Positions 49,868-61,005 of a stretch of DNA of 64,000 bases are shown piece after piece. The position numbers and the translations under genes are program-made. This stretch comes from Setophaga petechia. Lineage: Eukaryota > Chordata > Aves > Passeriformes > Parulidae. The stretch's first letter is position 1, and each line of letters starts with the position of its first letter. A model generated the notes under the pieces. That model saw nothing but the letters and a program-made list of their open reading frames with translations, ran no database searches and was not told the DNA's origin. The stretch is from the NCBI GenBank assembly GCA_024362935.1, contig JANCRA010000040.1, positions 5,890,001 to 5,954,000 of the forward strand, written 5' to 3'.

Positions 49868-50097
49868 CAGCCATCTTTCATGTTTCTTCCTGGTGTAAGT
49901 CTTGTGGATATTTTATGAGCATTGAAAAGTCTTTCAATCTCACCAAACACCATTAGATACCATCGTACTTCCTTCCAAAGTTTTTCATTTGCACTTGGCT
50001 TGCTTAGAAGCTGCCCTGGATGAGGTAAGTCAGTAAGATCAGGCATTAAAGGCTCTGCTGCAGGGTCACTCTGGCTGTGTTGCAATGCAAATTTATT
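49868..50097 (-). other. Unassigned coding-like open segment with a consensus splice donor
   Basis: The minus strand is open from a stop at 50098-50100 down to 49866. It reads as protein-like sequence (for example LPHPGQLLSKPSANEKLWKE and WYLMVFGEIERLFNAHK), and it reaches a good donor, GGCTG|GTAAGC, with GT at 49867-49866, just before the frame closes. Candidate acceptor AG dinucleotides are at 50075, 50071 and 50069, but the polypyrimidine tract before them is poor. A second open segment in the same frame (50382 down to 50178) lies just upstream, preceded by a strong acceptor-like tract (tttctctttttccttcccaag, its AG at 50417-50416), but stop codons separate the two. I do not recognise the protein. 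It may be an exon of an unannotated gene, a pseudogene or retrocopy remnant, or chance. Confidence 0.3.
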
Positions 50098-50278
50098 TTA
50101 AGCAGTGATAGGCCATGTGAGGTCCTTATTAGCCATTATGAACCCATGAACAGTGTATGAGAACTTGTGACCTTACTAGGCAGGAAGTAAACACCCAACA
50201 TATTGTAAAAGGGCTTTGGGGGCATCAATTCTGAGTCTGACTTGATTTAGTTTACCACATGACACCAGAAAACTGATC

Positions 50279-50300
50279 TTGACCTTTAAATAAAGGTCAA
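50279..50300. repeat. 10-bp palindrome containing two everted AGGTCA half-sites
   Basis: ttgaccttta (50279-50288) and taaaggtcaa (50291-50300) are perfect inverted repeats with a two-base spacer. The arms contain TGACCT and AGGTCA, the nuclear-receptor half-site, as an everted repeat spaced by 8 bp. Function as a receptor site is speculative. Confidence 0.8.
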
Positions 50301-50415
50301 ACTGCCAAAACTGCCTACTAATTTTGGAAATCTGATTTTCAGAAGAGTGCATCGTCTTCAGCCAGAGTAGATATTCAGGCATTACAATTGTACCTCTATT
50401 GCTGTTGCAGATTTA

Positions 50416-52968
50416 CTTGGGAAGGAAAAAGAGAAATGGACCATGAACTTTTTAAGAATTCTGTTAACACTGACCAAATCAGCCAATTATTAGATGTATT
50501 TGCATTGCTACCATTCTGCACCCACAGTTTAAACAAGAACTGTGGGACTACTCATTGAGTAATCAAGATTTTTTGGAGAACTGCTGTTTGTGTGGCTATA
50601 CTACTAGCTAGTTTATATCAAAAGTCACTGGAGGTGGGAATGAATTGTATCTATCAATTTGATATCTGAATTTACCCTGTGCAGATCTGCAGAACAAAAA
50701 GTCACATAGTGATGCTATACACAGACAGCTGTTTCAGACTAAGCACATCATGGTTCTGGTGCAGATCTAAGACACCAAGCGAAAACGTCAACAAAGTAAT
50801 CTACAGATATTTTCTGATGAAAGAAATATCCCTGCTTTGAACTACAGGATATGCAGCTATGGTCTTCAGTCAGGTGTCAAAGTAAACTAATCTGGAGCAA
50901 GATCAGCTGAGTCACTGAGATCTGAAAAGAACAATTTGTAAAAGGAAAAATGATCAGTCTCTTTCTTGGATTAAAAGATAAAGGGGGCTTACTGCAGGTT
51001 TTACAAAAGCATTCAAACAATGTTTTCTGATCAAATCTCACAGTTTTAACAGAGAAGGAATTTGTTTAGGTAATCGAAATGGAAGTTATGTGCCTATTTT
51101 TATTGTAGTCTTACAGGTGACACTTTTACCTCTTCACACCTGCACAAACACACACAGAGTCATATATTTGCATGAGAAAGATATTATTTTATGTCCCTCA
51201 TTGGATATAATCAGTAATGAAAAGGACCTCAGTTCTAGTAATGTAGCTTTGTGACAGTGAGGCAGGTAACCAGGCTATGATTTACAATCTATTTTTTAAT
51301 CATGTTTTCTTAACATTTTCATAACAAAATAATGATAATAACTCTACAGAAGCAATAATAATGTATTTTTTCTCAATTCTGTTGCTGAACATACAGGAGA
51401 AAAAGCAAATGAGATGGAAGGGGCAATTTTCTGTTTGTCTGAAAATGCCCTTCAAAGTCTGTTATACTTGAAATAGTGTAAACAGAGATTTAGATGTAAA
51501 ATTAGGAGGCTTGCTCTTATGTTAGGTGTTTGAGAAGCATGAAGAAAAAGAAATAATGACTCCGAGGAAGATGAGCATACTTAGCTTGGAATTCAGTACA
51601 TAATTGCAGAGGAAAGAGCCAAAGTTTAAAGAAGTAAATCAGCAATGGTAGTTCGTAAAAGTTGATTAGTAGGTGATTTTAATGCTTGGCTTCCTGTTGG
51701 GATTTTCAGTCGCAGTCTCAATGTGATTGACGGCTAAACTGCAGTCCAAGTAATTGTTAGTTATAGCCCCACTAGCCAATTATTAATGTATTAATGTATG
51801 TTGTTGTTATTAACGCAACTACCCTGCGCAGCATTTATGTGTTACTTTACCTTTACCCTAGGTTTTAAGGTACCCAAGGCAATCATGCTTCCTTTTCTCA
51901 GGGAGTGATGGAAATGGCCTTAGGCTTATTTACAAACAGTATTAATTCATGAGCAGTAGTCTATTTGAAGTCTTCTGTTAGTCTCCATAAAACATTATTA
52001 ATTTTAAAAGTTGAAATACATCATATTTGACATGCTTGGTTTAGTAAGAATGTATCACATTTTGAGTAAATTCAGCTTTTGGGACCTTATACCAATTTGT
52101 ATCTTTTCAGAAGTACTGAACATCAAGTGACAATCTACCTGGTAACAGGATGAGGTGTCTCAATATGTTCCATACTGACCGAATCTTAGGAAGAATCTGT
52201 GATGAGTAAATTCAGACCTGTGTAGTTCATACAGAGGTGATAAACAGGTGTAGTGAAATAATAATACATTTGTGCCTTCCTTTGCTTTATAATTAACATT
52301 GCCTTCATTTTCCTGCTATCTCCTGAAATTCAATTTTTCTTCCCTTTTTTGTAGCTATTCTTGAACTTTGTTATGCACATCTTAGTCTTTCTGATGGCAA
52401 GTATATTGGCCTATCCTGCACTAATCTTCCATAATTGATTTGGGATGTGTGCCAGTCTCTTTTATTATTCTGTGCTGATATCTTTATATGACTGGCTTTT
52501 ACCCAAATGCTGTCATTTTTTGCATTCTCTTTATCCTTTTGCTCTTTTTGTGCTGAGAGACCATATTTTTAGCCTTTGAGTGTTGCCCCTTCTTCCCTCT
52601 AATTTGCAGTGCAGAAGGTACAAAGGACAAACAAATATTGAGATCCCCATGCTTGACCTTTTTAATATTTTCTCTACTCATTTTGGTTAAGGCCATTGTT
52701 GCACGTAGTTACTGAAATGGCATTTAAAGATTTCATTCACTTTATTCTGATTTAGTGCTTTGGTGAACTTATTTTTATTGCCTTTTTTATTTTTTAAAAA
52801 GCGCTTTACTTTGTATTTTCCACGCTATATTTGATTCATTAAAGAAAAGGATGTGATACATAATCAGAACATTGTACTCTCATCATGTTCCCATATAGGT
52901 TTCTCAAAGACAGCTCCTCTATGACTGCTCTATGCCCCCATGAGCCATGGCATGATAGGGCACAGACT
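50416..52968. other. Upstream flank with a possible conserved element
   Basis: No transposon was recognised here. The candidate conserved noncoding tract at 51640-51860 is the only notable part; the rest is AT-rich and featureless. Confidence 0.5.
51640..51860. promoter_or_regulatory. Possible conserved noncoding element (tentative)
   Basis: This tract has no repeat signature, contains several CpG, and carries homeodomain-like motifs: tgattgacgg (PBX/HOX-like) near 51726, agtaattgttagttat near 51749, and ccaattattaatgtattaat near 51776. Such composition is common in developmental enhancers of birds and mammals. I cannot test conservation here, so this is only a candidate distal element about 13 kb upstream of PDGFD. 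Confidence 0.25.
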
Positions 52969-53865
52969 TTTCAGGAGTTCAGTTGGTAGAGTCCCTTGGG
53001 AGGCAGACCTGAAGGGCAAAGTAGTAAAGGAAGGCTGGACATTCTTCAATAAGACCTAAAAAAACCACAGGGGAAAGCTGTCCCCATATGCCAAAAGATA
53101 AACCAGAGGGTCTGGCTAAACAGAGAGCTTTATCTGGAACTGAGGACGAAAAGGAGAGTTTATGGAACACTTGGAAAAAGGGGCAGGCTAACTCACAAGG
53201 ACTGTGAGGATGTTGAGAGGTTATGAAGAGAAAAATTAAAAGAGCAAAAGCCCAACTAAAACTTAATCTCTCTACTGCCATAAGAGACAACAAAGAATGT
53301 TACTTCAAATACAATGGCAAAAATAGAAGGGCCAAGGAGAATCTGTATCCTTTACTGGATGCAGAGAATCACATAGCAACCAGGGCTGAGGAATTTTATG
53401 TCTTCTTTGCCTCAGTCCATAATACTGAGATCAGTTATTTCCCTGGTACCCAGTCCTCTGAGCTGAAAGACAGGGATGAGGAGCAGAGTGAAGTCCCTGT
53501 AACCCAGGGAAATGGTCAGCAGCTGGTACACCCTTTAGATACACATAAGTCTGTGGAGCTGGATGGAGTTTTCAGTGGGGTGTGTCAGTCTCTTCTCCTA
53601 GGTAACAGGTGACAAGACAAGAGGAAATGGCCTCAAATTGTGCCAGGGGAGGTTTAAATTGGATATTAGGAAAAGAAATTCCTCACCAAATGGGTTGCCA
53701 AGCACTGGAACAGGCTCCCCACAGCAGTATTGGAGTCACCGTCCCTGGAGGTATTTAAAAGATGTGTAGATGTGGCACACAAGGACATGGTTTAGTGGAA
53801 CACTTCCCAGTGCTGGGCTGATCTTAGAGATCTTTTCCAACTCTAACAATTTGATGATCTCTGTA
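52969..53865 (+). mobile_element. CR1 LINE copy with internal deletion
   Basis: Starts at the end of the ORF2 endonuclease region (gagtcccttgggaggcagac; KEGWTFFNK-like frame). It continues through the linker (KRKIKRAKAQLKLNLSTAIR, NLYPLLDAENHIATRAEEF, YVFFASVHNTE) to HKSVELDG, the segment just before the reverse transcriptase core. Near 53570 it jumps to the 3' region (tctcttctcctaggtaacag, gaaatggcctcaaattgtgc, ggtatttaaaagatgtgtag) and ends near 53865 with a decayed tail. The 129-residue frame at 53223-53612 is this CR1 relic, not a host gene. Confidence 0.93.
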
Positions 53866-56499
53866 AAAAATGTATTTAACTAGAAAACTTTAAAATGCAT
53901 TTTAATGTAAGGGAAAATCATCTTGGTTTGGTACTGTGGATCACTGTGTTTTCATCTTCATTATAAGGCTCATAATATATATGACTTCTTTTTGATTAAA
54001 TGAAAGAAGCTCTTCCTAGACAAAAGAAAATTCCTATGTTGTTTATGTTTGATTTTTTTTTTTTCATGATCCAGCTCTTTCTTTATGTGTCATCTGTTGC
54101 AAAATGAGCTCTACTCTAGTTAATATAGAAGGAAACCAGTTCCTTGGTATCTTGCTATGAGTTTTCAGCAGCAATCTACAGAGGAAAAAAATGTAAAATT
54201 CCGTTTAATTGTGAGGCCAGAGAAAATCACATATAAACAATATTTTCAATATATATATTTTAGTTTTTAATCCAAATTCCAAGTGAAAAATTTGTCATTT
54301 CAGACCATTAAACCTTGGATAATAGAGCAACCTTATTAAGCACAGTGCATTATCATTCCCTTAGCCAAAAATATGTGGCTAATTCAGTCAGTTGAACTAA
54401 TATGATTAGGAGGCTGTATGTGAGGTTGACATTGATAAATTAGGTATTTGCTGGAGGAGAAGAAGGCTTCGCAAACTTTTTTTTTGTTTTGGACTTATTG
54501 CCAGCCAGATGCCCATCACTAACTTAATGAAGACCTTGTAGTCATCCTCTCCTGTGTTCAGTTTATGATGTCATCATCAATTCATTTTTTACTACTCTAA
54601 GACCCAGTTTTTTTGCATATGGAAATGTTTTCATGGATGGACCGAGCTGGATCCTCAGTATCTGAATAAGTAAGTGAGCAAGTGAAAAAGACTTGTAGTT
54701 AATGTTCTTTTTGTAAGCAAGAATATGATTTTCATGTCTATGGTTTTATAGTTGTAAATACCAGAGAACATAACACATACAAGTTTGGGATCTGATTCCA
54801 GCAAATATAAGGATTTTTACCTGGATGCTTTAGAGATTACACTACTTGGATGTGTTTCTGGAGTATTAGATTTCCTTTGGTATCCTTATGCAAATTCAGA
54901 CAACACCTTGTAACTCTGTATGGATTCTTTTAGTAGTACTAAAAATAACAATGAATTACCATGTCTTTAATACAATTTCTTTAGTATACTACGTGGAACT
55001 GATACAATTACAATCATTCCCCATCTTAAATAGCATCTGAGCTATTTTCAAGATATCTTCATCTCTGTAACACCTCTCTTATGCATTATTAATTATAACT
55101 TGTCATTGTTTTACAGAAGAACTGGAAAGCAGAGGTTCTGTGTATGCTGTTCTTTGAAAGTAGATTCACTAATTGCCCTTCTTATTCATGAGGAGTGATC
55201 CAAAGGCCAGGTTTAGGGTAAGCCGGCTGTTTCCTACACACAGTAGGAAAATTTCTAGTACCTTCAGCATTGTAAAGTGTATCCAAAGGTGCTGTTATCT
55301 GCTATGACAGCAGATACACCCCAGAAGAATGTGTCTGGCTGTTTTCATATTTCTTGCCTGCCTTTGCAGGGGCATCACAGAATTAATATCATGCATGCAA
55401 GAGAGAACAAAATTCTTAGAAGGTACTGATTTATCATTTACCAGGGAGTGTGGAATTTTTAGTCAGTCCTCATTCTAATTGCTTACAAGGACAAGGTAGA
55501 TACCATATCCCATTGTAATATTGTAGATATTTGGTTTTCTGTGCTATAACTGAAGTAACTTATACTTGCCAGCTGATATGCTCAAAACTTTTAAAAAGGC
55601 AGGAGATTATTATCCTGTGTACACGGGTATTAGCCCTGAATCCAAAGGCTGCAGTGTTTAGCTGATTTAGATCATGGATTTGAATTTTCTGAGCAATTTG
55701 AAATTCAAGACATAGCACCACAGAAGATCAAATCCTTGTGCAGTCTATCCAAATGATTCAGTAGGCTATTTTACCATCTTGTCCTATGATTAACTATAGT
55801 GAGTAGTAATTAGCAAGGGTGCTTTAAGCTCTTGATTTAATGCGCTTTTAAAATAGATACAAGGTAAATGGAACCCTGGACAATCTTTCTGGCTTTCTCT
55901 TCTCTTCTCTAGCATTTCAAAGGCACCTAGAAACTTGGCTTCTTAGTACTACTAAGCAGATTTCAGACCCAAAGGGCATGAGATACATAAAAATTAGTCT
56001 GGCTGTAACAGAAAATGGAAAGGGCAGATTGGCAGCATTACATCAGAGAACACCATTTCTTCAGCATAAAAGAGGAAAAGAATATGATACCAGGTTGGAC
56101 TATCTCTTAAAACTCTTAGACTTCACATGACATTAATAAGTTAATTTTTCTCTCATGCTATTATTATTATGTACAGGAGAAGAATATAATGCTTTTGTGC
56201 ATAATTTATTCTTTTCCCAAGCTAATCCCATACTCTGGGGAGAACTTTCAGAGTTCGACTCCAAATTTACAGGACTTGAAGAGATGTTGAAGTAAGTGTA
56301 GCTGCAGACACATGAACGTGAGTGAAGCTAACATAAAAAAAAAACAAAACAGATAAGCAAGTGAACTACTAGTATCACTCATTGCTACAAAATGTATTGA
56401 AGCTAGGAGATCAAGAGGAAACAGGAAATACTCGATGATTCGTGAGTAAGCATAAAGCAGCCTTGTAGTACCTAAAAACAACCTAGATGGAAGCTGGAG
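53866..56499. other. Upstream flank, nothing assigned
   Basis: AT-rich unique-looking DNA with short T runs (near 54052-54064 and 54478-54487). No gene, RNA gene or repeat boundary was recognised. Confidence 0.5.
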
Positions 56500-56800
56500 A
56501 GGGATTTTTAAAAGGACATGTAGTGACAGCAGATAGGGGAATAGCTTTAAACTGAAGGAGGTCAAGGTAAGGTCAGGTATTAGAAGAAATCCTTTATTGG
56601 GAAGGTGGTGAGGCACTGGAACGAGTTGTCCAGAGAAGTTGTGGATGCCCCATGCCTGGGAGTGTTCAAGGCCAGGTTAGATGTGATACTGGGGATATGG
56701 TTTAGTGGGAATTTGGCAGTGCTTGGCAGTTAACAGCTGGACTGGAAGATTGTAGAGGTCTTTTCCAGCCTAAATGAATCAGTGATTTTGTGATTCTTGA
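56500..56800 (+). mobile_element. CR1 3' end fragment
   Basis: Shows the CR1 end sequence gtgaggcactggaacgagtt, gttgtggatgccccatgcct, gtgttcaaggccaggttaga, and tagaggtcttttccagccta, followed by cagtgattttgtgattcttg. Plus orientation, about 300 bp, 5'-truncated. Confidence 0.92.
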
Positions 56801-59800
56801 CTGATAAGTTGCAGAAAAGCAGTGTGATCCACCATGAAATTTAATGTATATTATCATCTTGAACCACCATAGAAAGAGACTTCTCTTGCAAGCTGTGTAA
56901 GACCCCCTGAACATTAGTGTTATTTATTTCTTACAACATCGCTTTCACAGTAGTTTCCATCAAGAAATTTGCTCTGGACTTTGCTTTCTATTTAAGATTT
57001 AAAAGGGTGAGGAATTTGGCTCTCTTTTGAGTCAAAAATGGTTGATTCAGTTCTTTAATCAATTGATCTGTTATTAGTACACAAAACTGAAGCAAAAATT
57101 CTATAAAGATAGGATAAGTCTCCAAAATATTGTGGAAAAGGACTGCAAATGATCTGTTAGACTGAATTATTATATAAAATTAGTTCCTGCTGTGAAATGG
57201 GATAAAAAACTAGTGGTTGGAACTGGTCTTTCAGAAAATATTCCTAATTAGAAGTAGCCCAGATTTAATATCATATTCATTGTATAATTTAAAGTAGAAC
57301 AATGTAAGAAAACAAAAGCAAATTGCTGGTTATGAACTAGAGGTTCCTTACTCCTTTGGTGTAGTTTAGCATGACTGATTTTTCTGGGAATTACATTTTC
57401 ACATTTGGTATAAAAATCACTGTCCCAATCTCAGTCACTATGTAAACATCTACATTTAAATAAGCATACAGTGCAGGGGACTGATTCTAGAAAGTATTTG
57501 GGCACCTAATTCCTACCCTTGTGTCCTACAGTATCTTTCATAATCAAGTCACATTAATCTACCAAACACTTCCAATACTAAGATAGGAATGTACCTTTCA
57601 AATATTATTTATTAAATTCTCAGGGCCCTGTGAGTTTGGCAGACTTTGGACAGCTTTTTTAAAGAGCAGTACATGCAGGTTCAAAGGTAGCTAAATTGAT
57701 GATGAGGCACATTGTGGAAGAACTGTGTCACGTACCTATCAGATTTAAATTCTAGTCCTTTGCAGTCAACATTTCTTTATGGAGTTGCCTGTGTATATGT
57801 GATATAAAGCCCCAAAAACGTGCATTTCTGTAAAATTTCTTGTACTCAGTAATCTCTAGTATATTTCTCTGTAGTATTCTCTTGTATTTGAGATTCAATA
57901 CATGGATGGTTTCCTAGAAGTCAAAGCAAATGAAATATCAATATGAGTTTCAGTATGAGTTCCTAAGGCATAAGTAAATGGGATTTTTCCAAAGTTCATC
58001 GTGCTGCCAAAGTTTATTGTGACTTTTTAGTTATTGGGGGTATTTTTCAGTCTTTTGTGCAATGATTTGTTAATCCTTATTGCCACAGAATATAGAGCTG
58101 TTCCATGCAGATATTTTTCTTTTTGGATCAGAGTAGGAAGATACTGAAAAAACTTAGACATGGCAAAACTTACTTTATTTGATACAAAATAAAGCAGGAA
58201 AGATACAAAATTCTATTTTTTCACTCTATAAGACATATTACGAATTAGCTGAACTGCAAAGTCCATTATCATTGAATGCTAAATGGCATTCTGAACTGTA
58301 TAAATTATACAAGATACATAAGACAATTTCACAAATAAAGCATTTTTATTTGAATTGTGTAGGCAAAGAAAAGCCACATGTGGTTTGTAAAAGAAGTTCA
58401 TACATACTGCTCAGCTGTAGTAGCTTGCATTTCAGTAAGTGATAGCTGTCACCTCAACTTTCTCACTACACATCCACTCAAGGGAGGCAGAAATCCCGCA
58501 GCACTGGCAAGCCATAAAATTGTAAGAGACTCTATGCAAAGGCTTTTCCAGCTGTACTATTTCAACTAAAGAAAAGCTTTGCCATTTTTTACAGACTTTT
58601 CCATGCCTGTCTTCTCAGGCATCTATGATTACATTACTGCTGGATGATTTTCTGCGGCCCTTTGATACAGCATGCCTCAGATATAAGGGAAATAATGAAG
58701 CCCTGACTCTGAAAAATGTCTGAGCCTTATTTTAAACCTTGCAGCATCCGTCTTCAAATTGAACCACTTTACAAACCTAAGTGTAAGCACCCACTTAATT
58801 ATTTTCTGGAATGGGAACCACAGAAGCAGTAGAGAGAGAAATCTTGCTGAAAGGTTTTAATAGAACTTTTCTCTGTGTCCCAGCTTCTCAGTATATTGCA
58901 ACACCAAGGGTGTAAACAAACAAACCCCCCCACCCCACCAAAAAACCAAAGAAACCACCCAGAAAACAATTGGTGGGAAAATAAATGTAAAAAAAAATAG
59001 ACAGTTGCTACTAAGAAAAATGTTTAAAATATATGTAAATAAATATTTTCTCTTTTTCAGATATATGTTATGTGAAAACATAATTATCTTAAGAAATTTG
59101 AAGATATTGAAAATTATTTCAAGTGCTATTAAAAAAAAAGGTGTAGTGACTAAAAATGAATTATTTTCAAAGAGCTAAGCAAATTTCAAAATCCTCTGAA
59201 TATCTACCAGGTGCTTTTTTAGATGTGCCAGGTGTATCTCTCTGCTATTTTTCATTTTAGTCTTCCTATAGATTTTTTACAAAATTTGATATATGATTAA
59301 GAAGTGATAACTTTTTTTTTTTTTTTGTGGTTGATTGATAGCACTGTCAAGATCCAAGTTTTTGGGCTGCCTCACTGCTATGAGAGGGAAAAATCCATCC
59401 CTGCTATCTTTTTTTATGAATTTCCACAGGTCAGTAGTGTACCTCCTATACAGCTTTGGAGCATGGGGATTCTAAGTGAAGAACCTGAGTATTTTTCAGG
59501 GGAAACTGATATATGGAATAATAATGATCAGATTATGGAAGTCTTGGATACCTTCCCAGGGCTGCATGAAATTTAAGCATTCCAGTGCAGAAATGCGGGT
59601 ACTAATCCCATCCCTTTAATGGTCAGGTTCAGCAGATGCTTTGTGTTCTTGTCCTGGGCAAGACCAGACACGTGTCGGTCTATGATGGTGGCTGAAATGT
59701 TTGGCTCCTGACTCAGTAAGAAGCCTTTTCCAGAGAGCAGGAATTCCCACAGTCCATACTCATAGAGCAGGACCAGCTCAGTAGGGTGGCCTTTAACTTC

Positions 59801-60194
59801 TTTTAAGAGAGTTCTTTTACAGAATCAGCACAGCATCAGAACAAATGACCTCTGTGTTCACACAAGAAGACTTGAGAATATTTAACCTACTGATTTAGCT
59901 ATATTTATAGAGGCATACTATACCCTCTAAAATAAAAAGATAAGACAAAACTTAGAAAACAAAGCGGTTTGAGGTTTAATTACTTGACAGATTCTATATT
60001 ATCATCCTTTGCAAGCAAAAGAACAAGATTTCTTAGGAATGGAGAAGTCATCAAGTAAAGGGAAAAAGAGAAACTTAAGTAGTGGAAAGTGTTTTACAGA
60101 ACAGCTCCTTCATTGATGCTACTGCAGAAAGGGAAGAACAAAGTATGTACAGAATTTTAACAATCATCACTTGTCTCATGAGACAGCACCTGAA
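56801..60194. other. Upstream flank, nothing assigned
   Basis: Contains a run of 15 T at 59312-59326 followed by a 90-codon plus-strand frame without recognisable motifs. Otherwise AT-rich unique sequence. Confidence 0.5.
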
Positions 60195-61005
60195 GTAATG
60201 TGTCCAGGGATTATTCAGCCTGGAGAAGGCTTCAGGTGGAATTTTATTGTGGCCCTTCAATATTTATAGGAGTCTTATAAGAAAAATTGAGACCTTTTTA
60301 ACAGGGCCTGTAGTAACAGGAAAAGGGACGATGGTTCTAAAACAAAAGAAGGGTGGTTTCAAATAGATGTAAAGGAAGATTTTATATATATATATATTTT
60401 TTTTTAAACCATGAGGGTGATGAGACACTGGAACAGTTTGCAGAGAGACTTTGTGGATGCCTCGCTGTTGCAGACACCTTTTGTGAAAAATCCTTTCTTA
60501 GGATTTTTCCCTGCTGGAGCTGAGCAGTTTCAGCAGCAAATGTAAACAATGGTTATCTGCTGCTGTGGAATGCAACAGGTGGATCCGTGATTGGTCCCCT
60601 GTGGATGTTTGGATCTACTGACCACTCATGGCAGGGCTGCTCTTGCTATCTGCCAAGAGACAGATCCTTGTTATTATTCTTTCTTTCTGTTCTATTCTTA
60701 GTATAGCCAGCTTCGGAAGAGGTTCCTTTCCTTTCTATTTCTATGTAGTATAGTTATAATGTTATATATATATCATAATATAATAAATCAAGCCTTCTGA
60801 TCATGGAATCAAGATCCTGACTCTTCCATCCATCTAAAAACCCCTGTGACCACCATCACACCTCTCCACTGGAAATATTAAAAGTCAGGTTGTTTGAGGT
60901 TTTGAGCAGCATGATCCAGTGAAACCTGTCCGTGCCTATAGCAGGTATGTTGGACTAGGGGTTCATTAAATTGCTTTGCAACCCAAATCATTCTGTGGCT
61001 CAATG
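60195..61005 (+). mobile_element. CR1 LINE fragment split by an LTR
   Basis: Left part: gtgtccagggattattcagc, cctggagaaggcttcagg, then gagacactggaacagtttgc and tttgtggatgcctc. The LTR at 60466-60860 breaks it. The right part resumes with ccactggaaatattaaaagt, caggttgtttgaggttttga and ends with ggactaggggttcattaaat and cccaaatcattctgtggct. Joining the two sides reproduces the normal CR1 order, which proves the LTR is the younger insertion. A (TA)n run at 60383-60396 lies within the left part. Confidence 0.9.
60466..60860 (+). mobile_element. Solo LTR with 6-bp target duplication, inserted in CR1
   Basis: A 395-bp unit begins TGTTGCAGACACC and ends CACCATCACA. It is flanked by cctcgc (60460-60465) and cctctc (60861-60866), a 6-bp target duplication with one mismatch. 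It contains attggt (60590-60595), an AT-rich stretch (gttatatatatatcataata) and AATAAA (60782-60787). Near the left end a 10-bp perfect inverted repeat (gaaaaatcct at 60485-60494, aggatttttc at 60500-60509) could form a hairpin. TG...CA ends, length and 6-bp duplication fit an endogenous retrovirus LTR of beta-retroviral (class II) type. The sequence resembles an LTR family I associate with songbirds. No internal genes are present. Confidence 0.88.

Noticed and set aside
53223..53612. 129-codon plus-strand frame as a possible host gene
   Set aside because: Its sequence is the CR1 ORF2 linker region (KRKIKRAKAQLKL, LYPLLDAENHI), so it is a transposon relic.
59304..59576. 90-codon plus-strand frame after a T-run
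   Set aside because: The first residues are the poly-T tract, and the rest has no recognisable motif.
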